Assembly (NCBI GenBank): GCA_948099385.1
Contig: CANUEZ040000159.1
Span: 7,706,501 to 7,770,500, forward strand
From: Fasciola hepatica
Lineage: Eukaryota > Platyhelminthes > Trematoda > Plagiorchiida > Fasciolidae
DNA length: 64,000 bases
Direction: 5' to 3'
Part shown: positions 44,983-60,200 of the stretch, piece by piece
Layout: each line of letters opens with the position of its first letter
Position numbering within the stretch: position 1 is the first letter of the stretch
Notes under the pieces: generated by a model
Seen by the model: the letters and a program-made list of their open reading frames with translations, nothing else
Databases searched by the model: none
Told to the model about the DNA's origin: nothing
Translations under genes and position numbers: made by a program

Positions 44983-47900
44983 ACTAAGTAATATCATCAT
45001 GAACACTTGCACATGCAGCCTCAATGTTCGTTCGGTTACCAGTGACCCACACACGAATAACTATGAGAAACCACAATTCTCATTCATTTGTCCACTCCAA
45101 AATAAACAATATCCATTCACACTACACATCATTCAACATTAGATCCTACTGAACATATAACATCTGAGTGTACAACTACGAACACGAGTGGCCAGACGAG
45201 TACACACCACGCATACCTCACGACCGAAAAGACAAGAGCAAAACACATAGTGTGATTCCCGCAACACATTCTATCCAAACAAATACATACTAAGTAATAT
45301 CATCATGAACACTTGCACATGCAGCCTCGTTGTTCGTTCGGTTACCAGTGACCCACACACGAATAACTATGAAAAATCACACTTCTCATTCATTTGTCCA
45401 CTCCAAAATAAACAATATCCATTCACACTATACACCATTCAACATTAGATCCTACTGAACATATAACATCCGAGTGTACAACTACGAACACGAGTGGCCA
45501 GACGAGTACACACTACGCATACCTCACGACCGAAAAGACAAGAGCAAAACACATAGTGTGCTTCCCACAACACATTCTCTCCAAACAAATACATACTAAG
45601 TAATATCATCATGAACACTTGCACATGCAGCCTCAATGTTCGTTCGGTTACCAGTGACCCACACACGAATAACTATGAAAAATCACACTTCTCATTCATT
45701 TGTCCACTCCAAAATAAACAATATCCATTCACACTACACATCATTCAACATTAGATCCTACTGAACATATAACATCCGAGTGTACAACTATGAACACGAG
45801 TGGCCAGACGAGTACACACTACGCATACCTCACGACCGAAAAGACAAGAGCGAAACACATAGTGTGCTTCCCGCAACACATTCTATCCAAACAAATACAT
45901 ACTAAGTAATATCATCATGAACGCTTCCACATGCAGCCTCGTTGTTCGTTCGGTTACCAGTGACCCACACACGAATAACTATGAAAAATTACACTTCTCA
46001 TTCATTTGTCCACTCCAAAATAAACAATATCCATTCACACTACACACCATTCAACATTAGATCCTACTGAACATGTAACATCCGAGTGTACAACTACGAA
46101 CACGAGTGGCCAGACGAGTACACACTACGCATACCTCACGACCGAAAAGACAAGAGCAAAACACATAGTGTGATTCCCGCAACACATTCTATCCAAACAA
46201 ATACATACTAAGTAATATCATCATGAACGCTTCCACATGCAGCCTCGTTGTTCGTTCGGTTACCAGTGACCCACACACGAATAATTATGAAAAATCACAC
46301 TTCTCATTCATTTGTCCACTCCAAAATAAACAATATCCATTCACACTACACACCATTCAACATTAGATCCTACTGAACATATAACATCCGAGTGTACAAC
46401 TATGATCACGAGTGGCCAGACGAGTACACACCACACATACCTCACGACCGAAAAGACAAGAGCAAAACACATAGTGTGATTCCCGAAACGCATTCTATCC
46501 AAACAAATACATACTAAGTAATATCATCATGAACACTTGCACATGCAGCCTTAATGTTCGTTCGGTTACCAGTGACCCACACACGAATAACTATGAGAAA
46601 CCACAATTCTCATTCATTTGTCCACTCCAAAATAAACAATATCCATTCACACTACACATCATTCAACATTAGATCCTACTGAACATATAACATCTGAGTG
46701 TACAACTACGAACACGAGTGGCCAGACGAGTACACACCACGCATACCTCACGACCGAAAAGACAAGAGCAAAACACATAGTGTGATTCCCGCAACACATT
46801 CTATCCAAACAAATACATACTAAGTAATATCATCATGAACACTTGCACATGCAGCCTCAATGTTCGTTCGGTTACCAGTGACCCACACACGAATAACTAT
46901 GAAAAATCACACTTCTCATTCATTTGTCCACTCCAAAATAAACAATATCCATTCACACTATACACCATTCAACATTAGATCCTACTGAACATATAACATC
47001 CGAGTGTACAACTACGAACACGAGTGGCCAGACGAGTACACACTACGCATACCTCACGACCGAAAAGACAAGAGCAAAACACATAGTGTGCTTCCCACAA
47101 CACATTCTCTCCAAACAAATACATACTAAGTAATATCATCATGAACACTTGCACATGCAGCCTCAATGTTCGTTCGGTTACCAGTGACCCACACACGAAT
47201 AACTATGAAAAATCACACTTCTCATTCATTTGTCCACTCCAAAATAAACAATATCCATTCACACTACACATCATTCAACATTAGATCCTACTGAACATAT
47301 AACATCCGAGTGTACAACTACGAACACGAGTGGCCAGACGAGTACACACTACGCATACCTCACGACCGAAAAGACAAGAGCAAAACACATAGTGTGCTTC
47401 CCGCAACACATTCTATCCAAACAAATACATACTAAGTAATATCATCATGAACGCTTCCACATGCAGCCTCGTTGTTCGTTCGGTTACCAGTGACCCACAC
47501 ACGAATAATTATGAAAAATCACACTTCTCATTCATTTGTCCACTCCAAAATAAACAATATCCATTCACACTACACACCATTCAACATTAGATCCTACTGA
47601 ACATATAACATCCGAGTGTACAACTATGATCACGAGTGGCCAGACGAGTACACACCACACATACCTCACGACCGAAAAGACAAGAGCAAAACACATAGTG
47701 TGCTTCCCGCAACACATTCTATCCAAACAAATACATACTAAGTAATATCATCATGAACGCTTGCACATGCAGCCTCAATGTTCGTTCGGTTACCAGTGAC
47801 CCACACACGAATAATTATGAAAAATCACACTTCTCATTCATTTGTCCACTCCAAAATAAACAATATCCATTCACACTACACACCATTCAACATTAGATCC

Positions 47901-49572
47901 TACTGAACATATAACATCCGAGTGTACAACTATGAACACGAGTGGCCAGACGAGTACACACCACACATACCTCACGACCGAAAAGACAAGAGCAAAACAC
48001 ATAGTGTGATTCCCGCAACACATTCTATCCAAACAAATACATACTAAGTAATATCATCATGAACACTTGCACATGCAGCCTTAATGTTCGTTCGGTTACC
48101 AGTGACCCACACACGAATAACTATGAGAAACCACAATTCTCATTCATTTGTCCACTCCAAAATAAACAATATCCATTCACACTACACATCATTCAACATT
48201 AGATCCTACTGAACTTATAACATCTGAGTGTACAACTACGAACACGAGTGGCCAGACGAGTACACACCACGCATACCTCACGACCGAAAAGACAAGAGCA
48301 AAACACATAGTGTGATTCCCGCAACACATTCTATCCAAACAAATACATACTAAGTAATATCATCATGAACACTTGCACATGCAGCCTCAATGTTCGTTCG
48401 GTTACCAGTGACCCACACACGAATAACTATGAAAAATCACACTTCTCATTCATTTGTCCACTCCAAAATAAACAATATCCATTCACACTATACACCATTC
48501 AACATTAGATCCTACTGAACATATAACATCCGAGTGTACAACTACGAACACGAGTGGCCAGACGAGTACACACTACGCATACCTCACGACCGAAAAGACA
48601 AGAGCAAAACACATAGTGTGCTTCCCACAACACATTCTCTCCAAACAAATACATACTAAGTAATATCATCATGAACACTTGCACATGCAGCCTCAATGTT
48701 CGTTCGGTTACCAGTGACCCACACACGAATAACTATGAAAAATCACACTTCTCATTCATTTGTCCACTCCAAAATAAACAATATCCATTCACACTACACA
48801 CCATTCAACATTAGATCCTACTGAACATGTAACATCCGAGTGTACAACTACGAACACGAGTGGCCAGACGAGTACACACTACGCATACCTCACGACCGAA
48901 AAGACAAGAGCAAAACACATAGTGTGCTTCCCGCAACACATTCTATCCAAACAAATACATACTAAGTAATATCATCATGAACGCTTCCACATGCAGCCTC
49001 GTTGTTCGTTCGGTTACCAGTGACCCACACACGAATAATTATGAAAAATCACACTTCTCATTCATTTGTCCACTCCAAAATAAACAATATCCATTCACAC
49101 TACACACCATTCAACATTAGATCCTACTGAACATATAACATCCGAGTGTACAACTATGATCACGAGTGGCCAGACGAGTACACACCACACATACCTCACG
49201 ACCGAAAAGACAAGAGCAAAACACATAGTGTGCTTCCCGCAACACATTCTATCCAAACAAATACATACTAAGTAATATCATCATGAACACTTGCACATGC
49301 AGCCTCGTTGTTCGTTCGGTTACCAGTGACCCACACACGAATAACTATGAGAAACCACAATTCTCATTCATTTGTCCACTCCAAAATAAACAATATCCAT
49401 TCACACTACACACCATTCAACATGAGATCCTACTGAACATATAACATCCGAGTGTACAACTATGATCACGAGTGGCCAGACGAGTACACACTACGCATAC
49501 CTCACGACCGAAAAGACAAGAGCAAAACACATAGTGTGATTCCCGCAACACATTCTATCCAAACAAATACAT
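44983..49572 (+). repeat. Higher-order repeat: 5-monomer unit (1530 bp), three copies
   Basis: Units begin at 44983, 46513 and 48043. Markers spaced exactly 1530 bp apart are GAGAAACC/CATCATT/CTGAGTG in the first monomer and CTATACACC with CTCTCC in the second. The fourth and fifth positions vary more between units. The second monomers match the one at 40701 in the 8-mer, so the 5-mer seems to be a rearranged descendant of the neighbouring 8-mer. Confidence 0.85.
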
Positions 49573-51102
49573 ACTAAGTAATATCATCATGAACGCTTGC
49601 ACATGCAGCCTCAATGTTCGTTCGGTTACCAGTGACCCACACACGAATAACTATGAAAAATCACACTTCTCATTCATTTGTCCACTCCAAAATAAACAAT
49701 ATCCATTCACACTACACACCATTCAACATTAGATCCTACTGAACATATAACATCCGAGTGTACAACTACGAACACGAGTGGCCAGACGAGTACACACTAC
49801 GCATACCTCACGACCGAAAAGACAAGAGCAAAACACATAGTGTGCTTCCCGCAACACATTCTATCCAAACAAATACATACTAAGTAATATCATCATGAAC
49901 GCTTCCACATGCAGCCTCGTTGTTCGTTCGGTTACCAGTGACCCACACACGAATAACTATGAAAAATCACACTTTTCATTCATTTGTCCACTCCAAAATA
50001 AACAATATCCATTCACACTACACACCATTCAACATTAGATCCTACTGAACATATAACATCCGAGTGTACAACTATGAACACGAGTGGCCAGACGAGTACA
50101 CACCACACATACCTCACGACCGAATAGACAAGAGCAAAACACATAGTGTGCTTCCCGCAACACATTCTATCCAAACAAATACATACTAAGTAATATCATC
50201 ATGAACACTTGCACATGCAGCCTCGTTGTTCGTTCGGTTACCAGTGACCCACACACGAATAACTATGAAAAATCACACTTCTCATTCATTTGTCCACTCC
50301 AAAATAAACAATATCCATTCACACTACACACCATTCAACATTAGATCCTACTGAACATATAACATCCGAGTCTACAACTATGAACACGAGTGGCCAGACG
50401 AGTACACACCACACATACCTCACGACCGAAAAGACAAGAGCAAAACACATAGTGTGCTTCCCGCAACACATTCTATCCAAACAAATACATACTAAGTAAT
50501 ATCATCATGAACACTTGCACATGCAGCCTCAATGTTCGTTCGGTTACCAGTGACCCACACACGAATAACTATGAAAAATCACACTTCTCATTCATTTGTC
50601 CACTCCAAAATAAACAATATCCATTCACACTACACACCATTCAACATTAGATCCTACTGAACATATAACATCCGAGTCTACAACTATCAACGCGAGTGGC
50701 CAGACGAGTACACACCACACATACCTCACGACCGAAAAGACAAGAGCAAAACACATAGTGTGCTTCCCGCAACACATTCTATCCAAACAAATACATACTA
50801 AGTAATATCATCATGAACGCTTGCACATGCAGCCTCAATGTTCGTTCGGTTACCAGTGACCCACACACGAATAACTATGAAAAATCACACTTCTCATTCA
50901 TTTGTCCACTCCAAAATAAACAATATCCATTCACACTACACACCATTCAACATTAGATCCTACTGAACATATAACATCCGAGTGTACAACTACGAACACG
51001 AGTGGCCAGACGAGTACACACTACGCATACCTCACGACCGAAAAGACAAGAGCAAAACACATAGTGTGCTTCCCGCAACACATTCTATCCAAACAAATAC
51101 AT
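49573..51102 (+). repeat. Five mixed monomers
   Basis: Type 2 monomers at 49573 and 50797 flank three type 1 monomers. The monomer at 50491 has TATCAACGCG in place of TATGAACACG near 197, a marker found again at 52939 and 56611. No exact higher-order period is present. Confidence 0.75.
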
Positions 51103-53550
51103 ACTAAGTAATATCATCATGAACACTTGCACATGCAGCCTCGTTGGTCGTTCGGTTACCAGTGACCCACACACGAATAACTATGAAAAATCACACTTCT
51201 CATTCATTTGTCCACTCCAAAATAAACAATATCCATTCACACTACACACCATTCAACATTAGATCCTACTGAACATATAACATCCGAGTGTACAACTATG
51301 AACACGAGTGGCCAGACGAGTACACACCACACATACCTCACGACCGAAAAGACAAGAGCAAAACACATAGTGTGCTTCCCGCAACACATTCTATCCAAAC
51401 AAATACATACTAAGTAATATCATCATGAACGCTTGCACATGCAGCCTCAATGTTCGTTCGGTTACCAGTGACCCACACACGAATAACTATGAAAAATCAC
51501 ACTTCTCATTCATTTGTCCACTCCAAAATAAACAATATCCATTCACACTACACACCATTCAACATTAGATCCTACTGAACATATAACATCCGAGTGTACA
51601 ACTACGAACACGAGTGGCCAGACGAGTACACACTACGCATACCTCACGACCGAAAAGACAAGAGCAAAACACATAGTGTGCTTCCCGCAACACATTCTAT
51701 CCAAACAAATACATACTAAGTAATATCATCATGAACGCTTGCACATGCAGCCTCAATGTTCGTTCGGTTACCAGTGACCCACACACGAATAACTATGAAA
51801 AATCACACTTCTCATTCATTTGTCCACTCCAAAATAAACAATATCCATTCACACTACACACCATTCAACATTAGATCCTACTGAACATATAACATCCGAG
51901 TGTACAACTATGAACACGAGTGGCCAGACGAGTACACACCACACATACCTCACGACCGAAAAGACAAGAGCAAAACACATAGTGTGCTTCCCGCAACACA
52001 TTCTATCCAAACAAATACATACTAAGTAATATCATCATGAACACTTGCACATGCAGCCTCAATGTTCGTTCGGTTACCAGTGACCCACACACGAATAACT
52101 ATGAAAAATCACACTTCTCATTCATTTGTCCACTCCAAAATAAACAATATCCATTCACACTACACACCATTCAACATTAGATCCTACTGAACATATAACA
52201 TCCGAGTGTACAACTACGAACACGAGTGGCCAGACGAGTACACACTACGCATACCTCACGACCGAAAAGACAAGAGCAAAACACATAGTGTGCTTCCCGC
52301 AACACATTCTATCCAAACAAATACATACTAAGTAATATCATCATGAACACTTGCACATGCAGCCTCGTTGGTCGTTCGGTTACCAGTGACCCACACACGA
52401 ATAACTATGAAAAATCACACTTCTCATTCATTTGTCCACTCCAAAATAAACAATATCCATTCACACTACACACCATTCAACATTAGATCCTACTGAACAT
52501 ATAACATCCGAGTGTACAACTATGAACACGAGTGGCCAGACGAGTACACACCACACATACCTCACGACCGAAAAGACAAGAGCAAAACACATAGTGTGCT
52601 TCCCGCAACACATTCTATCCAAACAAATACATACTAAGTAATATCATCATGAACGCTTGCACATGCAGCCTCAATGTTCGTTCGGTTACCAGTGACCCAC
52701 ACACGAATAACTATGAAAAATCACACTTCTCATTCATTTGTCCACTCCAAAATAAACAATATCCATTCACACTACACACCATTCAACATTAGATCCTACT
52801 GAACATATAACATCCGAGTGTACAACTACGAACACGAGTGGCCAGACGAGTACACACTACGCATACCTCACGACCGAAAAGACAAGAGCAAAACACATAG
52901 TGTGCTTCCCGCAACACATTCTATCCAAACAAATACATACTAAGTAATATCATCATGAACGCTTGCACATGCAGCCTCAATGTTCGTTCGGTTACCAGTG
53001 ACCCACACACGAATAACTATGAAAAATCACACTTCTCATTCATTTGTCCACTCCAAAATAAACAATATCCATTCACACTACACACCATTCAACATTAGAT
53101 CCTACTGAACATATAACATCCGAGTGTACAACTATCAACGCGAGTGGCCAGACGAGTACACACTACGCATACCTCACGACCGAAAAGACAAGAGCAAAAC
53201 ACATAGTGTGCTTCCCGCAACACATTCTATCCAAACAAATACATACTAAGTAATATCATCATGAACACTTGCACATGCAGCCTCGTTGTTCGTTCGGTTA
53301 CCAGTGACCCACACACGAATAACTATGAAAAATCACACTTCTCATTCATTTGTCCACTCCAAAATAAACAATATCCATTCACACTACACACCATTCAACA
53401 TTAGATCCTACTGAACATATAACATCCGAGTGTACAACTATGAACACGAGTGGCCAGACGAGTACACACCACACATACCTCACGACCGAAAAGACAAGAG
53501 CAAAACACATAGTGTGCTTCCCGCAACACATTCTATCCAAACAAATACAT
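51103..53550 (+). repeat. Higher-order repeat: two copies of a 4-monomer unit (1224 bp), built on a dimer
   Basis: Units are 51103-52326 and 52327-53550. Both open with the rare GTTGGTCG form near 41-48. From 50491 to 52938 type 1 and type 2 monomers alternate strictly, giving an underlying 612-bp period. The phase slips at 52939, where a TATCAACGCG monomer is type 2. Confidence 0.85.
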
Positions 53551-56500
53551 ACTAAGTAATATCATCATGAACACTTGCACATGCAGCCTCGTTGTTCGTT
53601 CGGTTACCAGTGACCCACACACGAATAACTATGAAAAATCACACTTCTCATTCATTTGTCCACTCCAAAATAAACAATATCCATTCACACTACACACCAT
53701 TCAACATTAGATCCTACTGAACATATAACATCCGAGTGTACAACTACGAACAAGAGTGGCCAGACGAGTACACACTACGCATACCTCACGACCGAAAAGA
53801 CAAGAGCAAAACACATAGTGTGATTCCCGAAACGCATTCTATCCAAACAAATACATACTAAGTAATATCATCATGAACACTTGCACATGCAGCCTCAATG
53901 TTCGTTCGGTTACCAGTGACCCACACACGAATAACTATGAAAAATCACAATTCTCATTCATTTGTCCACTCCAAAATAAACAATATCCATTCACACTACA
54001 CACCATTCAACATTAGATCCTACTGAACATATAACATCCGAGTGTACCACTATGAACACGAGTGGCCAGACGAGTACACACTACGCATACCTCACGACCG
54101 AAAAGACAAGAGCAAAACACATAGTGTGCTTCCCACAACACATTCTATCCAAACAAATACATACTAAGTACTATCATCATGAACGCTTGCACATGCAGCC
54201 TCAATGTTCGTTCGGTTACCAGTGACCCACACACGAATAACTATGAAAAATCACACTTCTCATTCATTTGTCCACTCCAAAATAAACAATATCCATTCAC
54301 ACTACACACCATTCAACATTAGATCCTACTGAACATATAACATCCGAGTGTACAACTACGAACACGAGTGGCCAGACGAGTACACACTACGCATACCTCA
54401 CGACCGAAAAGACAAGAGCAAAACACATAGTGTGATTCCCGCAACACATTCTATCCAAACAAATACATACTAAGTAATATCATCATGAACACTTGCACAT
54501 GCAGCCTCGTTGTTCGTTCGGTCACCAGTGACCCACACACGAATAACTATGAAAAATCACACTTCTCATTCATTTGTCTACTCCAAAATAAACAATATCC
54601 ATTCACACTACACACCATTCAACATTAGATCCTACTGAACATATAACATCCGAGTGTACAACTATGAACACGAGTGGCCAGACGAGTACACACCACACAT
54701 ACCTCACGACCGAAAAGACAAGAGCAAAACACATAGTGTGCTTCCCGCAACACATTCTATCCAAACAAATACATACTAAGTAATATCATCATGAACACTT
54801 GCACATGCAGCCTCAATGTTCGTTCGGTTACCAGTGACCCACACACGAATAACTATGAAAAATCACACTTCTCATTCATTTGTCCACTCCAAAATAAACA
54901 ATATCCATTCACACTACACACCATTCAACATGAGATCCTACTGAACATATAACATCCGACTGTACAACTATGATCACGAGTGGCCAGACGAGTACACACC
55001 ACACATACCTCACGACCGAAAAGACAAGAGCAAAACACATAGTGTGCTTCCCGCAACACATTCTATCCAAACAAATACATACTAAGTAATATCATCATGA
55101 ACACTTGCACATGCAGCCTCGTGGTTCGTTCGGTTACCAGTGACCCACACACGAATAACTATGAAAAATCACACTTCTCATTCATTTGTCCACTCCAAAA
55201 TAAACAATATCCATTCACACTACACACCATTCAACATTAGATCCTACTGAACATATAACATCCGAGTGTACAACTACGAACAAGAGTGGCCAGACGAGTA
55301 CACACCACACATACCTCAAGACCGAAAAGACAAGAGCAAAACACATAGTGTGCTTCCCGCAACACATTCTATCCAAACAAATACATACTAAGTAATATCA
55401 TTATGAACACTTGCACATGCAGCCTCGTTGTTCGTTCGGTTACCAGTGACCCACACACGAATAACTATGAAAAATCACACTTCTCATTCATTTGTCCACT
55501 CCAAAATAAACAATATCCATTCACACTACACACCATTCAACATTAGATCCTACTGAACATATAACATCCGAGTGTACAACTACGAACACGAGTGGCCAGA
55601 CGAGTACACACTACGCATACCTCACGACCGAAAAGACAAGAGCAAAACACATAGTGTGCTTCCCGCAACACATTCTATCCAAACAAATACATACTAAGTA
55701 ATATCATCATGAACACTTGCACATGCAGCCTCGTTGTTCGTTCGGTTACCAGTGACCCACACACGAATAACTATGAAAAATCACACTTCTCATTCATTTG
55801 TCCACTCCAAAATAAACAATATCCATTCACACTACACACCATTCAACATTAGATCCTACTGAACATATAACATCCGAGTGTACAACTACGAACACGAGTG
55901 GCCAGACGAGTACACACTACGCATACCTCACGACCGAAAAGACAAGAGCAAAACACATAGTGTGCTTCCCGCAACACATTCTATCCAAACAAATACATAC
56001 TAAGTAATATCATCATGAACACTTGCACATGCAGCCTCAATGTTCGTTCGGTTACCAGTGACCCACACACGAATAACTATGAAAAATCACACTTCTCATT
56101 CATTTGTCCACTCCAAAATAAACAATATCCATTCACACTACACACCATTCAACATTAGATCCTACTGAACATATAACACCCGAGTGTACAACTATGAACA
56201 CGAGTGGCCAGACGAGTACACACTACGCATACCTCACGACCGAAAAGACAAGAGCAAAACACATAGTGTGCTTCCCGCAACACATTCTATCCAAACAAAT
56301 ACATACTAAGTAATATCATCATGAACGCTTGCACATGCAGCCTCAATGTTCATTCGGTTACCAGTGACCCACACACGAATAACTATGAAAAATCACACTT
56401 CTCATTCATTTGTCCACTCCAAAATAAACAATATCCATTCACACTACACACCATTCAACATGAGATCCTACTGAACATATAACATCCGACTGTACAACTA

Positions 56501-57222
56501 TGAACACGAGTGGCCAGACGAGTACACACCACACATACCTCACGACGGAAAAGACAAGAGCAAAACACATAGTGTGCTTCCCGCAACACATTCTATCCAA
56601 ACAAATACATACTAAGTAATATCATCATGAACACTTGCACATGCAGCCTCGTTGTTCGTTCGGTTACCAGTGACCCACACACGAATAACTATGAAAAATC
56701 ACACTTCTCATTCATTTGTCCACTCCAAAATAAACAATATCCATTCACACTACACATCATTCAACATTAGATCCTACTGAACATATAACATCCGAGTCTA
56801 CAACTATCAACGCGAGTGGCCAGACGAGTACACACTACGCATACCTCACGACCGAAAAGACAAGAGCAAAACACATAGTGTGCTTCCCGCAACACATTCT
56901 ATCCAAACAAATACATACTAAGTAATATCATCATGAACACTTGCACATGCAGCCTCAATGTTCGTTCGGTTACCAGTGACCCACACACGAATAACTATGA
57001 AAAATCACACTTCTCATTCATTTGTCCACTCCAAAATAAACAATATCCATTCACACTACACACCATTCAACATTAGATCCTACTGAACATATAACATCCG
57101 AGTGTACAACTACGAACACGAGTGGCCAGACGAGTACACACCACGCATACCTCACGACCGAAAAGACAAGAGCAAAACACATAGTGTGCTTCCCGCAACA
57201 CATTCTATCCAAACAAATACAT
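53551..57222 (+). repeat. Mixed stretch of 12 monomers
   Basis: The monomer at 53551 carries the last GATTCCCGAAACGC 3' end in the window. The one at 54163 carries the last C9. CATGAG monomers occur at 54775 and 56305. The monomer at 54469 has GGTCACCAG, one of very few changes inside the otherwise constant 52-66 box. The monomer at 56305 is the last with G at 23. Confidence 0.75.
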
Positions 57223-60200
57223 ACTAAGTAATATCATCATGAACACTTGCACATGCAGCCTCGTTGTTCGTTCGGTTACCAGTGACCCACACACGAATAA
57301 CTATGAAAAATCACACTTCTCATTCATTTGTCCACTCCAAAATAAACAATATCCATTCACACTACACACCATTCAACATTAGATCCTACTGAACATATAA
57401 CATCCGAGTGTACAACTACGAACACGAGTGGCCAGACGAGTACACACTACGCATACCTCACGACCGAAAAGACAAGAGCAAAACACATAGTGTGCTTCCC
57501 GCAACACATTCTATCCAAACAAATACATACTAAGTAATATCATCATGAACACTTGCACATGCAGCCTCGTTGTTCGTTCGGTTACCAGTGACCCACACAC
57601 GAATAACTATGAAAAATCACACTTCTCATTCATCTGTCCACTCCAAAATAAACAATATCCATTCACACTACACACCATTCAACATTAGATCCTACTGAAC
57701 ATATAACATCCGACTGTACAACTATGAACACGAGTGGCCAGACGAGTACACACTACGCATACCTCACGACCGAAAAGACAAGAGCAAAACACATAGTGTG
57801 CTTCCCGCAACACATTCTATCCAAACAAATACATACTAAGTAATATCATCATGAACACTTGCACATGCAGCCTCGTTGTTCGTTCGGTTACCAGTGACCC
57901 ACACACGAATAACTATGAAAAATCACACTTCTCATTCATTTGTCCACTCAAAAATAAACAATATCCATTCACACTACACACCATTCAACATTAGATCCTA
58001 CTGAACATATAACATCCGACTGTACAACTATGATCACGAGTGGCCAGACGAGTACACACTACGCATACCTCACGACCGAAAAGACAAGAGCAAAACACAT
58101 AGTGTGCTTCCCGCAACACATTCTATCCAAACAAATACATACTAAGTAATATCATCATGAACACTTGCACATGCAGCCTCGTTGTTCGTTCGGTTACCAG
58201 TGACCCACACACGAATAACTATGAAAAATCACACTTCTCATTCATTTGTCCACTCCAAAATAAACAATATCCATTCACACTACACACCATTCAACATTAG
58301 ATCCTACTGAACATATAACATCCGACTGTACAACTATGATCACGAGTGGCCAGACGAGTACACACTACGCATACCTCACGACCGAAAAGACAAGAGCAAA
58401 ACACATAGTGTGCTTCCCGCAACACATTCTATCCAAACAAATACATACTAAGTAATATCATCATGAACACTTGCACATGCAGCCTCGTTGTTCGTTCGGT
58501 TACCAGTGACCCTCACACGAATATTTATGAAAAATCACACTTCTCATTCATTTGTCCACTCCAAAATAAACAATATCCATTCACACTACACATCATTCAA
58601 CATTAGATCCTACTGAACATATAACATCCGAGTGTACAACTATGAACACGAGTGGCCAGACGAGTACACACCACACATACCTCACGACGGAAAAGACAAG
58701 AGCAAAACACATAGTGTGCTTCCCGCAACACATTCTATCCAAACAAATACATACTAAGTAATATCATCATGAACACTTGCACATGCAGCCTCGTTGTTCG
58801 TTCGGTTACCAGTGACCCACACACGAATAACTATGAAAAATCACACTTCTCATTCATTTGTCCACTCCAAAATAAACAATATCCATTCACACTACACACC
58901 ATTCAACATTAGATCCTACTGAACATATAACATCCGAGTCTACAACTATGAACACGAGTGGCCAGACGAGTACACACTACGCATACCTCACGACCGAAAA
59001 GACAAGAGCAAAACACATAGTGTGCTTCCCGCAACACATTCTATCCAAACAAATACATACTAAGTAATATCATCATGAACACTTGCACATGCAGCCTCGT
59101 TGTTCGTTCGGTTACCAGTGACCCTCACACGAATAATTATGAAAAATCACACTTCTCATTCATTTGTCCACTCCAAAATAAACAATATCCATTCACACTA
59201 CACATCATTCAACATTAGATCCTACTGAACATATAACATCCGAGTGTACAACTATGAACACGAGTGGCCAGACGAGTACACACCACACATACCTCACGAC
59301 CGAAAAGACAAGAGCAAAACACATAGTGTGCTTCCCGCAACACATTCTATCCAAACAAATACATACTAAGTAATATCATCATGAACACTTGCACATGCAG
59401 CCTCGTTGTTCGTTCGGTTACCAGTGACCCACACACGAATAACTATGAAAAATCACACTTCTCATTCATTTGTCCACTCCAAAATAAACAATATCCATTC
59501 ACACTACACACCATTCAACATTAGATCCTACTGAACATATAACATCCGACTGTACAACTATGAACACGAGTGGCCAGACGAGTACACACCACACATACCT
59601 CACGACGGAAAAGACAAGAGCAAAACACATAGTGTGCTTCCCGCAACACATTCTATCCAAACAAATACATACTAAGTAATATCATCATGAACACTTGCAC
59701 ATGCAGCCTCGTTGTTCGTTCGGTTACCAGTGACCCACACACGAATAACTATGAAAAATCACACTTCTCATTCATTTGTCCACTCCAAAATAAACAATAT
59801 CCATTCACACTACACACCATTCAACATTAGATCCTACTGAACATATAACATCCGAGTCTACAACTATGAACACGAGTGGCCAGACGAGTACACACTACGC
59901 ATACCTCACGACCGAAAAGACAAGAGCAAAACACATAGTGTGCTTCCCGCAACACATTCTATCCAAACAAATACATACTAAGTAATATCATCATGAACAC
60001 TTGCACATGCAGCCTCGTTGTTCGTTCGGTTACCAGTGACCCTCACACGAATAATTATGAAAAATCACACTTCTCATTCATTTGTCCACTCCAAAATAAA
60101 CAATATCCATTCACACTACACATCATTCAACATTAGATCCTACTGAACATATAACATCCGAGTGTACAACTATGAACACGAGTGGCCAGACGAGTACACA

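Noticed and set aside
40857..48726. Five 73-codon minus-strand open frames
   Set aside because: They start at a GTG codon within the repeat and are open only because of the CTCTCC variant. They track HOR duplication, not a gene family.
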